64,000 nt of DNA, taken from contig NZ_AHMN02000011.1 in the NCBI RefSeq assembly GCF_000243695.2, positions 251,001 to 315,000 on the forward strand. The letters are read 5' to 3'. The position numbers were made by a program, and so were the translations under genes. The DNA is from Leptospira kirschneri serovar Cynopteri str. 3522 CT. GTDB taxonomy: Bacteria; Spirochaetota; Leptospiria; Leptospirales; Leptospiraceae. How positions within the stretch are numbered: the stretch's first letter is position 1; each line of letters begins with the position of its first letter. This document shows, in pieces, positions 21,087 through 38,403 of this stretch. Under the pieces are notes generated by a model, which was not told the DNA's origin, ran no database searches, and worked only from the letters and a program-made list of their open reading frames with translations.

Positions 21087-23492
21087 ATGGGATATAAACA
21101 AAAGTTTAGATTTGGGAAAGTGAAAATCTTTTTCCTTTATTTAGGGATTTTTTTAAATTTTTTTCTACAAGGTTGTAAAGAGGACGATGGGAAAACGTTT
21201 GGTGTAGAATATTGGCTGGGAATGTTAAATTTGGTTCAGATGGATCCAAAAGCCGTGGCCGAAAGAGGTTATTCTTCGAACGGCGCTATCACTTTTGTTC
21301 GGTTCAATTCGGACCTTGTGCCATACAGTAGAGGTCAAGCTTCGGAAGTTTTAAAAACGTATCTGCAAATTCCTGCAGAATATACACCTAAACTTGCACG
21401 TTCAAACGAATCTAACGGACATATTTTGGATCGTTTTCAACAATATTATAAAGGTCTAAAGGTCGAAAATAAAATTTACACCGTAGTCTCTAAGGATAAT
21501 AGAATCGAGTTTATGGGTGGAGATTTTGCTGGGATCGAGCAAGACTTAAACGTAACCCCAAACTTATCTAAAGAAGATGCCTTATCAAAAGCGTTGATAC
21601 ATTTTGGTGCGAAGAAGTATCTATGGGAATCTCCTGAAAGGGAGGAGAGACTTCGTTCTATCAAAGTAGATCCGAAAGCGACTTATTTTCCTAAAGGAGA
21701 ATTGATCGTATACAATCGAGCTGAATCGAATCTTAAAAATGAATATCGTTTAACGTATAAGTTTGGAATTTCTTCTTTAGAGCCGCCGAGTTCAAAATAT
21801 GTTTATGTGGATGCCCGTTCCGGAGAGATTCTTGCGAGTAGAGATGCCAGACGATTTGAATCTCAACCTGGTGATGGTGGAGGAGGTACTACGCCGTCAC
21901 CACTGCCCACGGATTTGGGGATTTGTTTTCCAGATAGAACACCTTGTATCAAAAATGGAACGGCTAAAACTCGATTTAGTGGATACAAGACAATCACAAC
22001 CTGGACGGCAGGACAAGAAAATCATTACGAGCTCAAGGATTATTCAAGAGGTAAGGGAATTCTCACTTATTCTTGGGAGTTTGTAGATTTAGGTATTTTA
22101 GGTGTTCAACTTCAGAAAATACCTATGATCGATTCCGATAATTATTGGTCTGCAGCCGAATACCATGACGATTATAATCACGATGCAGTATTGGATGCAC
22201 ACTGGGGCTCGGAAAAAACCTACGACTATTTTAAGACGGTTCATAATCGTTCCGGATATGATAGAGACGGTGCAAAAGTAATTAATAACGTTCATACTCT
22301 TTCTGGTTTCGGGTTTAATAATGCTCATTGGGATCCTATAACCGAGGAGATTTATTATTATTATTGTCCTCCGGAAAGTTTTTGTGCGACAATTTATACA
22401 AGTCCTAGAGATATAGATCCGCAATACGACGATTTTACTTCTCTTGATTTTGTATCTCACGAATTCGGACATGGGGTAAATGCATATACTTCCGAATTAG
22501 AATATAGTTATGAACCGGGAGCTTTGAACGAAGGATTTTCAGATATTTGGAATATAGGTGTAAATCATTTCGTAAACAAGACTAACGGGTTGAATAAAAA
22601 TATTTGGTTGTTTGGTGATGAAACTAGGCCCTCAGGTGGTTTACGTTCCGCTTCAAATCCAAAATCAACCACGGTTAAATATCCGGGACCGAATACCTAT
22701 AAAGGTGGTTTGTGGGATTTTAGTGAAATAGATGTTCACAGAAACAGTAACGTTTTGAGTCATTGGTTTTATATACTTTCGAATGGAAAACAAGGAATCA
22801 ATGATATCTGGTGTGAATACGATACTTCCGGTATCAGTATTGAGAAGGCCGAAAAAATCGCCTATTCAGCTGCTATGTATCTTTGGCCTACTGCTGAGTA
22901 TTTTGATGTGAGATCTGCGAGTATCCTCGCATCGAAATATTTATACGGATCGTTTTCTCAAGAAGTAAAAAGTACAATCGACGCTTGGGATGCAGTGGGA
23001 GTGCCTGCAAATACGAGTTCACGCGGAGGTACTGGAATGAAGCCGGATCATTATATTACTTCGGTAAAACTGTCGGAGATGGAAAGAAATTCCGGAAATG
23101 ACTGTGGATATAAAGACAGTACTTATCTAAATCAAACTGTATATAAGGGTTTTACATATACGATTCGATTGTCTAGTCAGGGAGATTCGGTTATCAATAT
23201 GCCATCTAGAACACATAAGTGGAGAGTATGGATTGATTTCAATCGGGACGGAGTTTTTAACAATTATATTAATTCCCCTGAGCTGATTGCTGAGGGAACT
23301 ATTTCTTCTTACGACGGGGGAGTGATTCAAAAGACTTTCACAATTCCTGCGGATGCTTTGACTGGAAATACTAAAATGCGCGTTTCGATGAAGGCAGCGA
23401 CCGGTGGTGAGACGTATCCTCGTCCGGATGAAAAATTTATCCAAGGAGAAGTAGAAGACTATACGGTTACGATTCGCTCGTTTGCTCTTTAG
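21087..23492 (+). CDS. M4 (thermolysin-like) metallopeptidase lipoprotein with C-terminal GEVED domain
   Basis: 801 residues. The signal segment VKIFFLYLGIFLNFFLQGC has lipobox LQGC. Residues ~60-250 are the FTP/propeptide region (FDRFQQYYKGLKVENKIY). The peptidase domain contains HEFGH (His458, Glu459, His462), zinc ligand Glu482 in ALNEGFSD and a catalytic-type His551 in DVHRNSNVLSH; spacing between the first His and the Glu ligand is 24, as in thermolysin. The last ~110 residues hold a GEVED module (WRVWIDFNRDGVFNN ... GEVEDYTV), a probable beta-sandwich adhesion or binding domain. Thermolysin-like proteases of pathogenic Leptospira cleave host complement proteins (known for some paralogues); this copy's substrate is not known. 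ATG has GAAGGGG upstream. A strong terminator follows. Confidence 0.92.
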   Translation: MGYKQKFRFGKVKIFFLYLGIFLNFFLQGCKEDDGKTFGVEYWLGMLNLVQMDPKAVAERGYSSNGAITFVRFNSDLVPYSRGQASEVLKTYLQIPAEYTPKLARSNESNGHILDRFQQYYKGLKVENKIYTVVSKDNRIEFMGGDFAGIEQDLNVTPNLSKEDALSKALIHFGAKKYLWESPEREERLRSIKVDPKATYFPKGELIVYNRAESNLKNEYRLTYKFGISSLEPPSSKYVYVDARSGEILASRDARRFESQPGDGGGGTTPSPLPTDLGICFPDRTPCIKNGTAKTRFSGYKTITTWTAGQENHYELKDYSRGKGILTYSWEFVDLGILGVQLQKIPMIDSDNYWSAAEYHDDYNHDAVLDAHWGSEKTYDYFKTVHNRSGYDRDGAKVINNVHTLSGFGFNNAHWDPITEEIYYYYCPPESFCATIYTSPRDIDPQYDDFTSLDFVSHEFGHGVNAYTSELEYSYEPGALNEGFSDIWNIGVNHFVNKTNGLNKNIWLFGDETRPSGGLRSASNPKSTTVKYPGPNTYKGGLWDFSEIDVHRNSNVLSHWFYILSNGKQGINDIWCEYDTSGISIEKAEKIAYSAAMYLWPTAEYFDVRSASILASKYLYGSFSQEVKSTIDAWDAVGVPANTSSRGGTGMKPDHYITSVKLSEMERNSGNDCGYKDSTYLNQTVYKGFTYTIRLSSQGDSVINMPSRTHKWRVWIDFNRDGVFNNYINSPELIAEGTISSYDGGVIQKTFTIPADALTGNTKMRVSMKAATGGETYPRPDEKFIQGEVEDYTVTIRSFAL

Positions 23493-23578
23493 GAATAGGT
23501 TGTGTACTCAGATTAGAAAAGATACTTTGTAATCTAATTTCAATTGGAAGAAAGATCGTTTTCAATAAGTTTTATGAA

Positions 23579-23627
23579 GGGCCGATCGAATCAAAATTAG
23601 TTATCGATCGGTCCGATTTTTTTATTT
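23579..23627 (+). terminator. Rho-independent terminator after the M4 peptidase
   Basis: GGGCCGATCGA (23579-23589) pairs with TCGATCGGTCC (23604-23614), an 11-bp stem with one G-T pair. It is followed by GATTTTTTTATTTTG. It lies 87 bp past the stop codon. Confidence 0.88.
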
Positions 23628-23830
23628 TGTTTTTGAATGTAGCTTTACTTTTCTGAATCATTTTATATTGCTTTCTAATATTTAATTATTTTATAATATT
23701 TTAAATTAATTTGAGTTCGAAGTGGGAGAGCTTTTCTAAAATCAAAAGTTCCTACTGATCTCTATAAAATTGAGTATCGTTAATTCTATCATAAAACACT
23801 GATTCTATGTAAAATATTAGGTACTTTATT

Positions 23831-23931
23831 AGAGTTGTTGAAAAATTCCATAGTGAAGATTCGTAAAATTGTTTCAATTATCCATTTCAATCAAATACAA
23901 ACAGATCAAGAATTAATTTTTCAACAATTCT
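23831..23931. repeat. Palindromic ~100-bp element, copy 5, with identifiable empty sites
   Basis: AGAGTTGTTGAAAAATTCC to TTTTTCAACAATTCT, flanked by ATT on both sides (23828-23830, 23932-23934). It interrupts GTACTTTATT/ATATAGTTATGAG, which is continuous at about 31165-31190 and (reverse) 45965-45990, so both occupied and empty states of one repeat are present in the window. Confidence 0.88.
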
Positions 23932-23984
23932 ATTATATAGTTATGAGTAACGTTCATTTTATAAAAATGTTTGATCCCTATTTT

Positions 23985-24225
23985 TAACGTGAGTTTGGCG
24001 TAAGGAATTCATGATTCTGAAATGAACTTTACAGATTGATTCTTTAAATGTGGGAACTATTACAAAATTTCGTTTAGAAAAGTATGATTTAAAATCGCAA
24101 AAAAGATAAAAAGAGACGTAATCTGTAGGAACTACCACAAAACTTAAGTTTGTCTGTAAAATGATGTGGGAACTATTACAAATCACGATTTTACGAACAA
24201 ATTCTAAAATTGTAGGAACTCACGT
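23985..24225 (+). repeat. Long GGGAACT-bearing repeat, copy 1
   Basis: Closely matches 37913-38165: GATTCTGAAA, AATCGCAAAAAAGATAAAA, AGTTTGTCTGTAAAATGATG and AATTGTAGGAACTC in the same order and spacing. It holds dyads at 24049, 24122, 24163 and a half-dyad at 24207. Confidence 0.75.
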
Positions 24226-24693
24226 TACTACTCGAACAATATTACCAAAGCTTGTTTCAAAAGTTAGAATATACAACCTCTTTTAAAAAACAGCCAACAA
24301 TTCCGAGTTTTTGAGGACTCCCTCCTCATTTTTGTAAAAATAGATGATTCATTTCGGGCACCTTTCATGCATCCGAGTAAAAATAAGATTTAAATTTTGA
24401 TGATGGCCACAAAACAGAGGTTTTGCGCAGGAATCGAATGGACGATGATTTTTTTGTATTTTATAGTAGTTCCCACAAATTTCAAAGCTTAACTGGTAAA
24501 TCCATGATTGTGAGAGTTCCCACAGATTAATTCGTATAATAAATTTTTAAATATTCACTTTTTGTGATTTGAGTCGGGAAGTTTCGCATTTATTTTTTTA
24601 AATTGCTGCTTTATCATTATAACTGCTGGTGGTAGTCCCCGCGTTACAAAGTTTTATCGTAAAATATGGATTTGTGAGAGTTCCCACATTAAA

Positions 24694-24785
24694 TATGTTT
24701 AAAAATTAATTGTTTTCGTTGTATTAAAAACGAGCAACTGAAACCGTTTTATTAAACTTCTATTATGGAATTTTTCAACAACTCT
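24694..24785 (-). repeat. Palindromic element, rearranged copy
   Basis: The right part TATGGAATTTTTCAACAACTCT is intact; the left part (GTTTAAAAATTAATTGTTTTC) is diverged and shortened. Confidence 0.6.
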
Positions 24786-24881
24786 AATTCATACCGTTAG
24801 TTTTGCTATTTGGTCATACAGAAATAGTTCTAAAAATCAATATCAATCTTACAAAGGTGTAGAAGTTCTCAAAAATTGCGC

Positions 24882-25210
24882 CTAACCTGAATTTTTTTTA
24901 CGAATCCGATAACCTAAAATTCCGGACCAAATCGCGGATAAAATTAGGCCTCCGGTTTCTCTTGTGACTTCGTCGTCAAAAGAGAAATTTTGGATTAACG
25001 TTGTGGTAAACACAGCTCCCGCCCCAAAAAATACAAAAAGAATCCAAGAAAGATGGAACCACAATTTCGTTTTTGTCGGATATATTATAAAACCTGCATA
25101 TAAAATAACAATACTCATATAAATCGGAATCCAAAGCCAAGGATCAGGATCGTTATATTGAAGTCCTGCAAACACAAGCCAGATTAAAATTGTTAGGATT
25201 GAAAAAACTT

Positions 25211-25229
<19 letters not shown>
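24882..25229 (-). CDS. Small TMEM220-like membrane protein
   Basis: 115 residues with four hydrophobic segments (FSILTILIWLVFAGL, WIPIYMSIVILYAGFIIY, FHLSWILFVFFGAGAVF, LILSAIWSGILGYRI). LQYNDPDPWLWIPIY after the first helix is the signature of the TMEM220 family, whose biochemical role is unknown. The first ATG (25229) overlaps the upstream GNAT-nitrilase gene by 19 nt; a second ATG at 25214 (MKVFSI) overlaps by 4 nt. Either way the genes are coupled. Last gene of the minus-strand ppk to TMEM220 run. Confidence 0.75.
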
Positions 25230-28218
<2,989 letters not shown>

Positions 28219-28228
28219 TTTTAAAGTT

Positions 28229-30367
<2,139 letters not shown>

Positions 30368-30528
30368 TCGATACCTGAAAATTTTCAAAAATCCCGGAGT
30401 TTTTCAAGTTTTGTCGGGAGATTTCTATTCCTGTTTAAACCCGCTTGATCGGGAGTCAATACTAAGAATCATTTCGATAAACTTCCTTTTATATTAGACG
30501 GAAAGAGACATAGAATTTAGGATTTGTG

Positions 30529-31343
<815 letters not shown>

Positions 31344-31354
<11 letters not shown>

Positions 31355-32543
31355 CGAACCAGGTTTTAAGAATTTCAATATCGTTGATCACTTGAATTCT
31401 ATAATTACCGGTCATCTGTTCTGGGAATAAATTCCAGTCGAGGTAAAATATCGAAGATTTCCATTCGGGTTGAAGAATCCAATCGATTCTTTTACAAACA
31501 AAATTCGGATTACATACTTCCACCTTTAAATCATATTTTCCTGGTTTTTTCACTTCGAGCGCGAGAATCGGTCGTTTTTGAGGATTAAACTTTTCTTCGC
31601 AGTCCAAGAGTTTTTTTTGAACGAGATCAGAACAAATCTTTAGATCTTCTTCAAAGAAAATTTTTCCAGCAGGTAGAACTTTAGAGGGATTCCAATAAAC
31701 GGTTCCGGTTTTTAGTTCGCCTAACACTCCTTCGTCGGTCTCAAAGGAAGTAGGAAAAGATTCTAAGGTTTGAAAGTCAATCGATGGCCTTAAAACGTGA
31801 AAGTGCAAGTGAGGGGCGCTGCTAAAACCTGTGTTTCCGGAAAGAGCAATTTTGTCCCCGGTCTGAATGATTTGTCCGATCTGAACAAATACACCTTTAT
31901 ATTTTAAGTGAGCATATTCTGCTATACTTCCGTCTTTATGAAGAACTTGGATGAAGTTCGCTTTATCTTTGAAGGATGGATGAATTCCGCCGGATTGATA
32001 TTTATCTTCTTTGGCGATTACAAGACCACCCCTTGCTGCTAGAACAGAACTTCCCTCCGGAAGAACAAAATCGAGTGCGTAGGGAATTGTTCCGGCATGG
32101 GTAAACTTCCCTTTGTAACCTTGTCCGACTCTGGAAGTGGATTCGAAAGGTAAACGATAAGGAACAATATTTTCTTTAGAGGTGTTGTTGTCTCCTGCTC
32201 TTACGTAAATTTGAGAACTGTAAGAACTTGATTTATAAATGTCGATTGGACTAATCGTAAGAATCTTTTTCGGTTCCGAACTACCTCTGGAAATAAAACG
32301 ATAAGGAAGAGTAACGTCGGATTCAAAATTTTCTAAACTAGTAAAGTAGAAGTTCACTGAGAATGGATATTCTCCGGAAGGAGTCCGGTTTTGAACGTAG
32401 AATTCTATTTTATTATTTTCATTTCGTGTAAGAATACAGATCCATTCTTTGGGTTTGCATTCTCCTTTTAAATCCGGAATATCCGCAAATAGATTATAAG
32501 AAGTGAATGAAATAAAAATAGAAATGAAAATGATGTTTTGCAT
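31344..32543 (-). CDS. Exported M23 (LytM-type) metallopeptidase domain protein
   Basis: 399 residues; signal peptide [20 protein letters not shown] cleaved before Asp21. A beta-rich N-terminal region (~25-135) precedes the peptidase domain at ~140-255. Zinc-site motifs are [10 protein letters not shown] (His149, Asp158), an intermediate EYAHLKYKG (His211) and SSAPHLHFH (His244/His246/His248). All catalytic positions of the LAS/M23 fold seem present, so it may be an active endopeptidase on peptidoglycan cross-links; activity is inferred. The C-terminal ~140 residues (Cys-containing KICSDLV, LLDCEEK) form an extra domain. The gene's final 11 bases lie inside the long inverted repeat, and the same bases are present in the distant copy. 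Confidence 0.85.
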
Positions 32544-32944
32544 CTCGTTTCATCTTTTTCTAAAAAACATAAGAACCTGTCCCAAAACCTGCAACTTGAT
32601 CTTTCTGATAAAGAGAATTAGATTTTGGGATGCGCTGTAAATTAAAAAATAAGTTTTTTACTACTATTCATAGTTCATTTGATTTTTACCATTCGGGTGC
32701 ATAAAAATAATTCTATCATGAGCTTGTTTCAAAAGTTAGAATATTCAACCTACTTTAAAAACGGCCAACATTTTCAAATTAGACCCAATTTTTGAGAATT
32801 TCCGTATTTTTGTAGAATTTGACGGTTCGTTTCGGATACACATTTTCATGTGTCTGAGTAGTCAACTTTTGCATTTGTAAGATTTTATTCTTCATTAGAG
32901 TTATTGAAAATTCTATAATTTTCTATTACTCAGAATTATATAAT

Positions 32945-33045
32945 AGAGTTGTTGAAAAATTCCATAGTGGCGTTTAACAAAACTATTTCAATTGCTCGTT
33001 TCCATGAAATAGAAACAGATGGAGAATTCATTTTTCAACAACTAT
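32945..33045. repeat. Palindromic ~100-bp element, copy 6
   Basis: AGAGTTGTTGAAAAATTCC to TTTTTCAACAACTAT; interior AAAACTATTTCAATTGCTCG and AAATAGAAACAGATGGAGAA. Confidence 0.85.
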
Positions 33046-33084
33046 ATTAGGAATTATTAATAAATAGGAAAGACATTCATTAAC

Positions 33085-33260
33085 ATAAGAAAATTTTTCT
33101 AAAAGTAATAGCTCCTACAATTTTAGAATTTGTTTGTAAAATCGTGATTTGCAGTAGTTCCTACATCATTTTACAGACAAACCTAAGTTTTGTGGTAATT
33201 CCCGCATCTCAAAGTTTTACTGTAAAATATGGATTTGTGATAGTTCCCACAGATTAAGTC
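33085..33260 (-). repeat. Long GGGAACT-bearing repeat, reverse copy
   Basis: Reverse-oriented relative of 23985-24225: CAATTTTAGAATTTGTTTG, CATCATTTTACAGACAAACC and dyads TGCAGTAGTTCCTACA (33154) and TGTGATAGTTCCCACA (33235). Confidence 0.7.
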
Positions 33261-33443
33261 ACATAATAAATTTTTAAACATTCATTTTTTATGGAAAAAT
33301 CAGGTTTTTATAAACACCTTACGCCTGCTCACGTTAATTAGAGTTGTTGAAAAAATCTAATAATTCTGAAAAAATTATATTCGTTTTCAAAAAAGATTGT
33401 TTTGGAACCGTATCTAAACATTAAAATATTATTCTTTATTATA

Positions 33444-34160
33444 TTATAAAAATCGAATTAATATACCCGCGAAAGCTGCCCCGCTTAAGGGAGCGATTAC
33501 TGGCAACCAAGCATATTTCCAATTAGAAGTTCCTTTCCCTACTATGGGTAAAATAAAATGTGCAAGTCTTGGTCCTAAATCTCTTGCCGGATTGATAGCA
33601 TAACCGGTCGTTCCTCCCATAGAAAGTCCGATACTCCAAACAAGAATCCCTACTAAGAAAGTTCCAAAGTGAGCGCTTAAACCTTGTATTTTTGGGGAGA
33701 AAATGGAGACGATTCCTAAGATGAGTATGAAGGTTCCTAAAAATTCGCTGAAAAAATTGTAAACGTTATGCGAAATTGCTGGTTCGGTGGAGAATACAGC
33801 TAGTATTTTTCCTGGATCTTTGGTCTCTTTCCAATGTGGTAGATAATGCAGATAATTGAAGACGGCTCCTAAAAACGCTCCCGCAATTTGTGCAGGGATA
33901 TAATATATCAATTTAGTGTAATCTCCGGATTGGATCGCAAACGCAAGCGTCACGGCGGGATTGAGATGTGCGTCTAAACTTCCAAATGCGTTGGAAACGA
34001 AAACTCCGATCATCACCGCAAAGGCCCAACCTGCTGTAATTACGATCCAGCCTCCATCTTTGGATTTACTTCTTTCAAGTAAAACCCCGGCCACAACTCC
34101 GTTTCCTAAAAGGATCAATACGAAAGTTCCTAAAAATTCTCCTAAAATAGGCGATCCCAT
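33444..34160 (-). CDS. glpF: Aquaglyceroporin (glycerol facilitator, MIP family)
   Basis: About 238 residues from ATG 34160 (MGSPILGEFLGTF). GGAGGA lies just before two adjacent ATGs, so 34160 or 34163 is favoured over the TTG at 34205. Six hydrophobic helices and both half-helix signatures are visible: HLNPAVTLAFAI and AINPARDLGPRLAH. The Asp after NPAR is the residue typical of glycerol-conducting channels rather than strict aquaporins. It mediates facilitated diffusion of glycerol and small polyols across the inner membrane. No glycerol kinase is adjacent; repeats flank it on both sides, so it is probably monocistronic. Confidence 0.92.
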   Translation of the reverse strand: MGSPILGEFLGTFVLILLGNGVVAGVLLERSKSKDGGWIVITAGWAFAVMIGVFVSNAFGSLDAHLNPAVTLAFAIQSGDYTKLIYYIPAQIAGAFLGAVFNYLHYLPHWKETKDPGKILAVFSTEPAISHNVYNFFSEFLGTFILILGIVSIFSPKIQGLSAHFGTFLVGILVWSIGLSMGGTTGYAINPARDLGPRLAHFILPIVGKGTSNWKYAWLPVIAPLSGAAFAGILIRFL

Positions 34161-34205
34161 CATTCCTCCGTAAACCATAATTATCGAAACTAAAACCACA
34201 GACAA

Positions 34206-34728
34206 GGTTCTGAAATTCTATTTTTACTCAACAAAAATACCCAAATGGACTACCTAAAAGATTTTATAAGAGGTTGGAGAGACCGAGAACTTTGCTTCAA
34301 AACTTTCAATGTAGGAACTGATACATCGCGAATAAGCTTTTCTAAAACAAAAATTGCTTAAAAAAGAGACATAATTTGTAGGAACTCATACGAAAATTTA
34401 CCAATGAAAAAACGGCTCAAAACGGTAAATCACAGAATGTAACAGTTTTTGTGGGAACTCCCTGCTACAGAAAGTTGTTCAAAAAGTATGGTTGAGACTA
34501 AATCCGTGGGAACTACTGCAAATTTGAAATTTTACGTTGAAATTTTGAAATGTGGGAACTATTGCATTTTATTAGAAACTTCTAAAAAATACCTTTCGAA
34601 GTATTGGGACAAACTTTTGATAAACGATCCGAAAATTTGCAGTATTGTACTCGAGTTCCTACATTGAATTTTTTCAATTTCCCTTATCTTTTTTCTGAAT
34701 CGACCGATTAAGAATGTAGGAGGACAAG
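34206..34728. other. Gene-free gap with dense GGGAACT dyads
   Basis: At least five dyads occur here: TGTAGGAACTGATACA (34312), TGTAGGAACTCATACG (34377), one at 34450, CGTGGGAACTACTGCA (34506) and TGTGGGAACTATTGCA (34552). The 34433-34625 part is repeated at 50432-50620. A 72-codon open frame through it is repeat-derived. GTAGGAGGACAAG at 34716-34728 is the fliD ribosome site. Confidence 0.65.
34433..34625 (+). repeat. Dyad-rich repeat, copy 1 (partner 50432-50620)
   Basis: GAGACTAAATC, TTTTACGTTGA, TTTGAAATGTGGGAACT and ATTTTATTAGAAACTTCTAA occur in the same order and spacing in both places; each has dyads at equivalent positions. Confidence 0.75.
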
Positions 34729-36648
<1,920 letters not shown>

Positions 36649-36665
36649 TAGAGTAGGAGAATGAA

Positions 36666-37622
<957 letters not shown>

Positions 37623-38403
37623 AACATTTATTGGATTGGGTTCTTTATTATGCAGCTTTGAGTAATATTTTGTAGTAATGATTTACTCACGGTATTCAAT
37701 CTTATAGGCATCTATAAAGCCAAAGTATATTCCATTTTTATAATCATAGAGGCCATTTTTTTAATAACTCTTTGACTTGATTTTATGATGCGGAACATTC
37801 CGGAAAAATGTTTAAACAAATTTCCGGAGAAAAATTTATAAAATCTTGAAACCTGCTCAGATTTAAAAGAAAAGCTAACCATTTTTGTTTAATGAATAAT
37901 GAATGTTAATCTTACGTGAGTCAGGCGTAAGAACCTCATGATTCTGAAAAAAGTTGGGACCTGAACTTTATAGATCGATTTCTTAAATGTGGGAACTACT
38001 GCAAAATTTCGTTCGGAAAGTATGATTTAAAATCGCAAAAAAGATAAAAGAGACGTAATCTGCGGGAACTACCGCAAGACTTAGATTTGTCTGTAAAATG
38101 ATGTGGGAACTCTCACAAATTACGATTTTACGAACAAGTTTTAAAATTGTAGGGACTCTACTTTTAGAAAATTCTTTCTTAAGCCTAACTCACATTAATC
38201 TACAAAAAAGTCGATTGAGTTCAAAAGTCGCCTAAGTTTTACGGTCAACATAGAGTTCTTTCTTTCTGAATTACTGGAGAGGATTTTTTTATGAAAAAGA
38301 AAAATCGTAGGTCCTGTTCTTTTCAAGGATTGAGGAATGTTTTTTTGATTAAACGACTTGGAGAATTAAGAAATAATAATATATAATATTATTATGATAT
38401 TTA
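37623..38403. other. Gene-free 0.8-kb gap with a dyad-bearing repeat
   Basis: 37913-38165 is the partner of 23985-24225. The rest is AT-rich with no gene; no clear terminator for the fliD operon was found. Confidence 0.6.
37913..38165 (+). repeat. Long GGGAACT-bearing repeat, copy 2
   Basis: Dyads TGTGGGAACTACTGCA (37986), TGCGGGAACTACCGCA (38062) and TGTGGGAACTCTCACA (38102). The corresponding dyads of copy 1 are TGTGGGAACTATTACA, TGTAGGAACTACCACA and TGTGGGAACTATTACA, so arms change while the core stays. Confidence 0.8.

Larger units (their letters stand above)
23628..24881. other. Gene-free 1.25-kb gap of repeats
   Basis: Contains an AAGTACC/GGTACTT repeat split by a palindromic element (23757-23940), a 240-bp unit with three or four GGGAACT dyads (23985-24225), a repeat with the CATGCATCCGAGTA end (24250-24380), further dyads at 24465, 24509 and 24669, and a rearranged palindromic element (24694-24785). 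No gene. Confidence 0.65.
32544..33443. other. Gene-free 0.9-kb gap of repeats
   Basis: A repeat with the CATGTGTCTGAGTAGTCAA end lies at 32715-32875. A short AGAGTTATTGAAAA remnant lies at 32897, a full palindromic element at 32945-33045, a GGGAACT-dyad repeat (minus sense) at 33085-33260 and a second AGAGTTGTTGAAAAAA remnant at 33340. No gene. Confidence 0.65.

Noticed and set aside
32577..32635. CCTGTCCCAAAACCTG motif shared with 57893 and similar to 49089, possible insertion-sequence end
   Set aside because: Only short partial matches; no inverted partner or transposase remnant could be shown.
34449..34667. 72-codon open frame, MWELPATES..., similar to one at 50440-50649
   Set aside because: Both frames run through the same dyad-rich repeat; similarity comes from repeated DNA, and no ribosome site or protein pattern supports a gene.
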